Below are positions 6,851 through 9,725 of a stretch of 9,725 nt of DNA, piece after piece (within the stretch, counting starts at the first letter, position 1; the number at the start of each line of letters is the position of its first letter). Source of the stretch: Pseudomonadota bacterium (GTDB taxonomy: Bacteria > Pseudomonadota > Alphaproteobacteria > Rhodobacterales > Rhodobacteraceae). The stretch lies in NCBI GenBank assembly GCA_022573605.1, contig JACZTQ010000104.1, forward strand, positions 1 through 9,725, given 5' to 3'. The notes under the pieces were generated by a model. The model saw only the letters and a program-made list of their open reading frames with translations, was not told where the DNA came from and made no database searches. A program made the translations under genes and the position numbers.

Positions 6851-7090
6851 CCGTGACGTTGTCGCCGGGCGCCCCGCCGCCCAGGCCCCGGAAATCCGGA
6901 CAACCCGCCCGCCCGCCGCCTCACCGAGTGCTCACACGGGTTTGACGGCGCGGCATTTTGCGCCGCTCCCTTGCATGCCCATGTCTCCATCGAGGGACCG
7001 GATTTCAGGCCGATGGGCCACCGCTCCCGGTCTGGTTCCGTGTCCTCCCCCCGAAGCGTGCCCCAGGGCACCAGCCAGATGGAGAACGAC

Positions 7091-7405
7091 ATGAGAAAGC
7101 TTTTTGGCGCCATCGTGATCTCGGCCGCCGCCCTCGGCGCCGCGTCCGCCTTCGCGGAGAATGTTGTCTGGGAGCATAGAGCCGAGTTGCATCGGCTCTG
7201 GGACAGCTCCCAGGCCCGGGCCGCCGGACCCGGTGATCTGCTGGAGCGCATCTTCAGCCAGATCGAATTCCGGGTGGTCAACCCGGGCACGGCCGAGGCC
7301 GGGTCGAACTATGGGCACGACCTGCGCAGCGACACCCGCTATGGCAATGGCGCCTGGTCCGGCAACTACCGCGGCGGCCGCGTCCACGAACCCGCCGGGC
7401 ACTGA
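7091..7405 (+). CDS. Small secreted protein with C-terminal GAWxGNxxxGRVHxPAGH signature (paralogue 1)
   Basis: I do not recognise this 104-residue protein. It begins with a classical signal peptide, MRKLFGAIVISAAALGAASAFA, with probable cleavage before Glu23, so it should be exported to the periplasm or outside. The mature part (about 82 residues) has no cysteine and no membrane helix. After the cleavage site comes a short charged helix containing AELHRLW (31-37), then a variable middle, and finally GAWSGNYRGGRVHEPAGH (87-104) exactly at the C-terminus. The protein encoded at 7645 ends in a nearly identical tail. GGAG lies six bases before ATG 7091. The frame is open further upstream, but the signal peptide fixes the start here. 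A GC-rich hairpin at 7420-7443 follows. Function unknown. The conserved His-containing tail could bind metal or be a recognition tag, which is inference only. Confidence 0.75.
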   Translation: MRKLFGAIVISAAALGAASAFAENVVWEHRAELHRLWDSSQARAAGPGDLLERIFSQIEFRVVNPGTAEAGSNYGHDLRSDTRYGNGAWSGNYRGGRVHEPAGH

Positions 7406-7419
7406 TCTCCCGGGCGCCC

Positions 7420-7443
7420 CGCCCCGCCGCCGGTGGCGGGGCG
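7420..7443 (+). terminator. Hairpin terminator after the first secreted-protein gene
   Basis: CGCCCCGCC-like arm GCCCCGCC (7421-7428) pairs with GGCGGGGC (7435-7442). One more C-G pair (7420/7443) is possible, and the loop has six bases. It starts 15 bases after the stop. Only a weak T-containing stretch follows, so its strength is uncertain. Confidence 0.55.
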
Positions 7444-7489
7444 TCTGGCGTTTCCGGAACCCGGCCTGACAACCGGATGACACGGTGTT

Positions 7490-7511
7490 GATCGGCCTGT
7501 GATTGCCGATC
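7490..7511. promoter_or_regulatory. Inverted repeat upstream of the second secreted-protein gene
   Basis: GATCGGC (7490-7496) and GCCGATC (7505-7511) form a perfect seven-base inverted repeat with an eight-base spacer. It lies about 134 bases before the start at 7645, within the 239-base gap between the two paralogues. It could be an operator or just a small hairpin. I see no matching copy before the first paralogue. Confidence 0.3.
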
Positions 7512-7644
7512 GTTGCCCGGCTCCCCACCTCTCGCTCATCGGACCGGCCAGCGGGCAAAACAGAAAAGAACCCCCCGCAGGACGCCCCGCAACTGAGACT
7601 GAACCAAACCGTGCCCGACCGGCACAAAACGTAAGGAGAAGGAG

Positions 7645-7902
7645 ATGAAAAACGTATTGGGCGCCATCGCCATCACCGCCGTGGCTCTTGCCACCACCGC
7701 CGCCTTCGCCGAGACCACCAACGACGAAAAGAACGCGCGCCTCGCCGTTCTGTGGGGTCAGGAGAAACCCGTGACCGACAGCCGGGCCGCCGCGTCCGTG
7801 ACCAACTTCACCGGCATCACCAGCGTGCTGCGCTTCGATACCATGGGCGCCTGGGCCGGCAACCACGCCGCCGGCCGCGTCCACCCCCCGGCCGGACACT
7901 GA
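7645..7902 (+). CDS. Small secreted protein with C-terminal GAWxGNxxxGRVHxPAGH signature (paralogue 2)
   Basis: This 85-residue protein has a signal peptide MKNVLGAIAITAVALATTAA followed by FAE, with probable cleavage before Glu23. The mature chain is about 63 residues, without cysteine or membrane segments. It shares three features with the protein at 7091: a similar signal peptide ending in AFA-E, a helix with ARLAVLW (31-37, compare AELHRLW), and the C-terminal GAWAGNHAAGRVHPPAGH (68-85), identical at 13 of 18 positions. The middle (about 40-66) cannot be aligned with the first copy and is about 19 residues shorter. The ribosome site AAGGAG (7633-7638), with a second GGAG, precedes the ATG and is strong, suggesting good expression. 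It ends in a very clear terminator at 7929-7957, so it forms its own transcription unit. Function unknown. Confidence 0.8.
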   Translation: MKNVLGAIAITAVALATTAAFAETTNDEKNARLAVLWGQEKPVTDSRAAASVTNFTGITSVLRFDTMGAWAGNHAAGRVHPPAGH

Positions 7903-7928
7903 GATCCGCCGCCCGACACATCCTCCCG

Positions 7929-7957
7929 GCAGCCCCGCCCACCGGCGGGGCTGCTTT
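7929..7957 (+). terminator. Strong rho-independent terminator after the second secreted-protein gene
   Basis: GCAGCCCCGCC (7929-7939) and GGCGGGGCTGC (7944-7954) form a perfect 11-base-pair stem with loop CACC, followed directly by TTT (7955-7957). It begins 26 bases after the stop codon and separates the secreted-protein gene from the epimerase gene. Confidence 0.85.
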
Positions 7958-8037
7958 GCGCCGCCCGACACCGCGCCGCTTGCCCTGCCATCCGCCCCGG
8001 TCTAAGTCCCCTCCAGGGAAAACGGACGGAGAGCGGG

Positions 8038-8442
8038 ATGATCGGACGCCTGAACCACGTGGCCATCGCGGTGCCCGATCTGGCGGCCGCCTCGGCGCGC
8101 TACCGCGACACGCTCGGGGCCAGCGTCGGCGCGCCGCGCGACGAGCCCGAGCACGGCGTCACCGTGGTCTTCATCGAGCTTGCCAACACCAAGATCGAGC
8201 TGCTGCATCCGCTCGGCGAGAACTCGCCGATCCGGGGTTTTCTCGAGCGCAATCCGTCCGGCGGCATCCACCATCTCTGCTACGAGGTCGGCGACATCCT
8301 CGCCGCCCGCGACCGGCTGAAGGCCGCCGGCGCCCGGGTGCTGGGCTCGGGCGAGCCCAAGACCGGCGCCCACGGCAAGCCGGTGCTGTTCCTGCATCCG
8401 AAAGACTTCGACGGCGCCCTGATCGAGCTGGAGCAGGTCTGA
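8038..8442 (+). CDS. mce: Methylmalonyl-CoA epimerase
   Basis: The enzyme interconverts (2S)- and (2R)-methylmalonyl-CoA, linking propionyl-CoA carboxylation to the B12-dependent mutase. The 134-residue length and vicinal-oxygen-chelate fold with two beta-alpha-beta-beta-beta modules fit the family. Metal-site residues can be placed by motif: His7 in LNHVAIAV, Glu54 in TKIELLHP, His78/His79 in GGIHHLCYEV and Glu130 in ALIELEQ. HGVTVVFIELANTKIELLHP (39-58) and LFLHPKDFDGALIELEQV at the C-terminus are typical of the epimerase rather than of glyoxalase I or dioxygenases. A GGAG-type ribosome site precedes ATG 8038. The DUF1467 gene starts one base after the stop, a pairing often seen in alphaproteobacteria. 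Neither carboxylase nor mutase genes are in the window. Confidence 0.93.
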   Translation: MIGRLNHVAIAVPDLAAASARYRDTLGASVGAPRDEPEHGVTVVFIELANTKIELLHPLGENSPIRGFLERNPSGGIHHLCYEVGDILAARDRLKAAGARVLGSGEPKTGAHGKPVLFLHPKDFDGALIELEQV

Positions 8443-8443
8443 G

Positions 8444-8716
8444 ATGGCGATCGCCTCGGCCATGGTGCTCTACTGCGTGATCTGGGCGATCCTGTTCTAC
8501 CTGATCAACCCGCTCTGGCAGACCAGCCAGTCGGAGGACGGCGAGGTCGTCCCCGGCACGCCCGGCAGCGCGCCGGTCGATGCCATGCTGAGGAAGAAGG
8601 CGATCGTCACCACGGTGATCGCCTCGGTGCTGTTCGTGCTGGCCTTTGCCACCATCGAGTTCGGCTGGATCACCCTCGACGATGTCAGCTTCATCGAACT
8701 GCCGTCGCAGCGCTGA
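8444..8716 (+). CDS. DUF1467 family small membrane protein
   Basis: This 90-residue protein has two predicted transmembrane helices, at about residues 5-22 and 53-71. Between them is a hydrophilic loop with a run of acidic residues and KK just before the second helix. The pattern (I-N-P-L-W after helix 1, M-L-R-K-K before helix 2) matches the DUF1467 family, which is widespread in alphaproteobacteria next to the epimerase gene. Its function is unknown. ATG 8444 is one base after the epimerase stop, so the two genes are almost certainly co-transcribed. In many relatives the prolyl-tRNA synthetase gene follows, whereas here a MITE-like element begins at the stop codon. Confidence 0.88.
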   Translation: MAIASAMVLYCVIWAILFYLINPLWQTSQSEDGEVVPGTPGSAPVDAMLRKKAIVTTVIASVLFVLAFATIEFGWITLDDVSFIELPSQR

Positions 8717-8864
8717 TACCAAGTTGCGCGAAGCGTGATTCATCCACAACCTTGTCATTGCCGGGCTTGACCCGGCAATCCAGCCTTTAGATCAACCGGT
8801 TAAGGACTGGATGCCCGGGTCAAGCCCGAGCATGACTTGGGTTGGGATCGGCGCAACTTGGTAT
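8716..8864. mobile_element. MITE-like non-coding element with 14-base terminal inverted repeats
   Basis: ATACCAAGTTGCGC (8716-8729) and GCGCAACTTGGTAT (8851-8864) are perfect reverse complements at the two ends of a 149-base non-coding element. Inside, 8754-8783 and 8807-8836 are inverted copies matching at 25 of 30 positions. Each copy is itself a hairpin: ATTGCCGGG/CCCGGCAAT around CTTGA on the left, and ATGCCCGGG/CCCGAGCAT on the right with one mismatch. The centre holds the palindrome AACCGGTT (8794-8801). TA lies at both ends (8717-8718 and 8862-8863), which would fit an IS630/Tc1-type TA target, but this is inference. The core CGGGCTTGACCCGG is a common dispersed repeat in alphaproteobacteria. 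The left end touches the stop codon of the DUF1467 gene without altering it. Confidence 0.75.
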
Positions 8865-8897
8865 GACCGGGTGCTTGCGTCCGACGCGCGCCCGGTC
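8865..8897 (-). terminator. Possible hairpin terminator of the lasso-like precursor gene
   Basis: GACCGGG (8865-8871) and CCCGGTC (8891-8897) pair perfectly, with a small inner hairpin GCGT-CCG-ACGC (8877-8887). It lies about 20 bases past the minus-strand stop at 8917. No T-run follows on the minus strand, so it is only a candidate. Confidence 0.3.
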
Positions 8898-8916
8898 CCT
8901 CGCCGCCCGATCGATC

Positions 8917-9072
8917 TCAGGACACGAGGAGGCTTTGCTCGAGGGTCAACTCTTTCATACCATTGATATTCGCACCGCCGGTCGAATGCATTTCGATTTG
9001 CTCGAGCACCGGCGCCGACCAGGTGCGCTTCGCGGGTTCCGGTGGTTGTTCGGCGGATTTTGATCGCCTCAT
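8917..9072 (-). CDS. Putative lasso-type RiPP precursor peptide (orphan)
   Basis: This predicted 51-residue peptide resembles the precursors of lasso peptides and related RiPPs. The N-terminal part is basic and Pro/Glu-rich. The leader motif W-x-x-P-x-L is present as WSAPVL (residues 18-23), equivalent to the Y/W-x-x-P-x-L element read by the B1/RRE leader-binding protein. Thr31 followed by Gly32 would be at -2 and -1, the lasso cleavage rule. The core would be GANINGMKELTLEQSLLVS (33-51), with Gly at 1 and Glu at 9, the right spacing for a nine-residue macrolactam. AAGGA lies six bases before ATG 9072. An upstream in-frame ATG at 9135 is less likely. The leader T is two residues closer to the W motif than in the usual consensus, and the tail lacks bulky aromatic plug residues. 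No cyclase, B protein, protease or transporter gene is visible. It may be matured in trans, be a relic, or belong to another RRE-dependent family. Confidence 0.55.
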   Translation of the reverse strand: MRRSKSAEQPPEPAKRTWSAPVLEQIEMHSTGGANINGMKELTLEQSLLVS

Positions 9073-9128
9073 GCTCCGTCCTTCGGATTCGCCGGGATCG
9101 CGGCACACAGGAATTCGCCTGCAAGCGG

Positions 9129-9180
9129 TAATCAAATTGAGCTAAATTTCTGTTAATTGCTCACCCCGGTATTCCGGGGT
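9129..9180 (-). promoter_or_regulatory. AT-rich region and palindrome upstream of the lasso-like gene
   Basis: Positions 9129-9160 are strikingly AT-rich for this genome. They are followed by the perfect inverted repeat ACCCCGG (9163-9169) / CCGGGGT (9174-9180) with a four-base spacer. The region lies 57-108 bases upstream of the minus-strand start at 9072, where a promoter and operator would be expected. No clear -35/-10 pair stands out. The palindrome could also be a hairpin. The rest of 9181-9290 shows nothing recognisable. Confidence 0.4.
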
Positions 9181-9290
9181 TTGACCTGGTGATGGTGGCG
9201 TGATGGTCTGGAAGGGATCGTGGCCCGTCAACCGGGTGGTATCGGCGACGGTGCGCACGCGGCGGCGGTTCGCGTTAACTCCATCGTGCT

Positions 9291-9725
9291 CTAAGCGCGC
9301 CGCCACAGCCGGTGGAACATGTGGGTATAGGTCGCCACCCCCACCACCGGCACCAGCAGGTTCAGCACCGGCACCGACAGCGGCACCGCCATCAGCGTCC
9401 CGGCCAGCCAGATGCGCCAGCGATGGCGCCGGCGCAGGCGCCGCATGGCCGCCGGCTCGAGCCGGCGCAGCGCCACCAGCTCGAAATACTCGCGCCCGAA
9501 CAGGTAGCCGTTGACGGCCCAGAAGATCAGCGGCGCGAACGGGCCGGAGACCAGGTAGAAGATCATCGCCGCCAGGTTCACCCCCAGCACCACCAGGGTA
9601 AAACCAATCGCCCCCTTCACGGCCTCGCCCAGCCCCATCGGGCGCGCGGGCGCAAGTTCCGGGTAATGGCGCGCCTCGACCGCGTCGACGATGCGGTCGA
9701 GCATCAGGTTCACGAACATCGCCGC
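9291..9725 (-). CDS. EI24/CysZ-like membrane protein (5' end beyond the window)
   Basis: The visible 144 codons form the C-terminal part of an EI24-domain (CysZ-like) inner-membrane protein. The frame stays open to the window edge (Ala-Ala before MFVNLM), and relatives have roughly 90 further N-terminal residues with membrane helices, so the gene is partial here rather than starting at Met 9719. Visible features are the conserved DRIVDAVEARHYPEL segment, a hydrophobic helix GFTLVVLGVNLAAMIFYLVS, then PLIFWAVNGYLFGREYFELVALRR (a family hallmark), a basic loop RRLRRRHRWR, and two further hydrophobic stretches ending THMFHRLWRRA. CysZ imports sulfate in E. coli, but alphaproteobacterial EI24 proteins are mostly uncharacterised, so I do not assign transport. 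It lies on the same strand as the lasso-like ORF, about 220 bases upstream of it. Confidence 0.82.
   Translation of the reverse strand, partial: AAMFVNLMLDRIVDAVEARHYPELAPARPMGLGEAVKGAIGFTLVVLGVNLAAMIFYLVSGPFAPLIFWAVNGYLFGREYFELVALRRLEPAAMRRLRRRHRWRIWLAGTLMAVPLSVPVLNLLVPVVGVATYTHMFHRLWRRA

Larger units (their letters stand above)
6709..7090. other. 382-base intergenic region without a credible gene
   Basis: This stretch contains the terminator hairpin 6717-6742, the palindromic repeat 6770-6850 and a weak GGCGC...GCGCC hairpin near 6947-6964. The lnt gene that often follows the CorC/HlyC gene in related bacteria is not here. Reading frames through it have no recognisable protein features. 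Its right end must hold the promoter of the secreted-protein gene at 7091, but I see no convincing -35/-10 pair. GGAG (7081-7084) is that gene's ribosome site. Confidence 0.6.

Noticed and set aside
5554..7290. A 578-codon open frame on the minus strand across ybeY, the CBS gene and the following intergenic region
   Set aside because: It is antisense to well-supported genes, has low-complexity shadow composition and crosses terminators and repeats.
8842..9063. Plus-strand small frame opposite the lasso-like precursor
   Set aside because: It begins inside the MITE-like element, shows no motif, and its codons mirror the minus-strand ORF, which has a ribosome site and leader motif.
8917..9072. 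Double-glycine (C39 peptidase) type bacteriocin leader for the small minus-strand peptide
   Set aside because: There is a GG pair (residues 32-33), but the residues before it lack the usual L-S/E-L-x-x-I-x-G-G spacing. The W-x-x-P-x-L and Thr -2 pattern fits a lasso-type leader better.
1..9725. CRISPR array, tRNA or rRNA genes, prophage genes
   Set aside because: No regularly spaced direct repeats, no cloverleaf or rRNA-like stretches, and no phage structural, integrase or lysis genes were seen.

Overview
The window is high-GC DNA with tightly packed genes, and its gene content points to an alphaproteobacterium. The main signs are a Ros/MucR-family regulator, a miaB/phoH/ybeY/CorC-HlyC block, and methylmalonyl-CoA epimerase followed by a DUF1467 membrane protein. 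Rhodospirillales is my best guess at order, but this is inference from gene content, not a phylogenetic result.

Left part (1-1997). A flavin reductase-family gene on the minus strand ends in a strong hairpin at the window edge. It diverges from a GNAT acetyltransferase. An AT-rich leader then precedes a MucR-type regulator whose zinc-finger ligand set is incomplete. That gene ends at a clean hairpin-plus-T terminator lying only about 25 bases before miaB.

Central housekeeping block (2021-6708, plus strand). miaB (tRNA methylthiotransferase) is followed by an isochorismatase-like hydrolase, phoH (PhoH ATPase), ybeY (rRNA-maturation metalloprotease-like protein) and a CBS-domain CorC/HlyC protein. 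phoH, ybeY and the CBS gene are coupled by a 3-base overlap and a 4-base gap and look like one RNA-maturation operon. The apolipoprotein N-acyltransferase gene (lnt), which often follows this block, is absent. A hairpin and a palindromic repeat are there instead.

Small secreted pair (7091-7957). Two short genes encode proteins with signal peptides. Their middles are unrelated, but their last 18 residues agree at 13 positions (GAWxGNxxxGRVHxPAGH). Each gene has its own GC-rich terminator. I do not recognise this family.

Right part (8038-9725). Methylmalonyl-CoA epimerase and a DUF1467 protein are followed by a 149-base non-coding element with perfect 14-base terminal inverted repeats (MITE-like). 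Beyond it, on the minus strand, is a 51-residue ORF that looks like a lasso-type RiPP precursor. It has a W-x-x-P-x-L leader motif, Thr at -2, Gly at core position 1 and Glu at core position 9. No maturation enzymes are present in the window. The window ends inside an EI24/CysZ-like membrane protein gene on the minus strand.

The two best candidates for something undescribed are the orphan lasso-like precursor and the paired secreted proteins with the shared C-terminal signature. The other genes are ordinary conserved functions.
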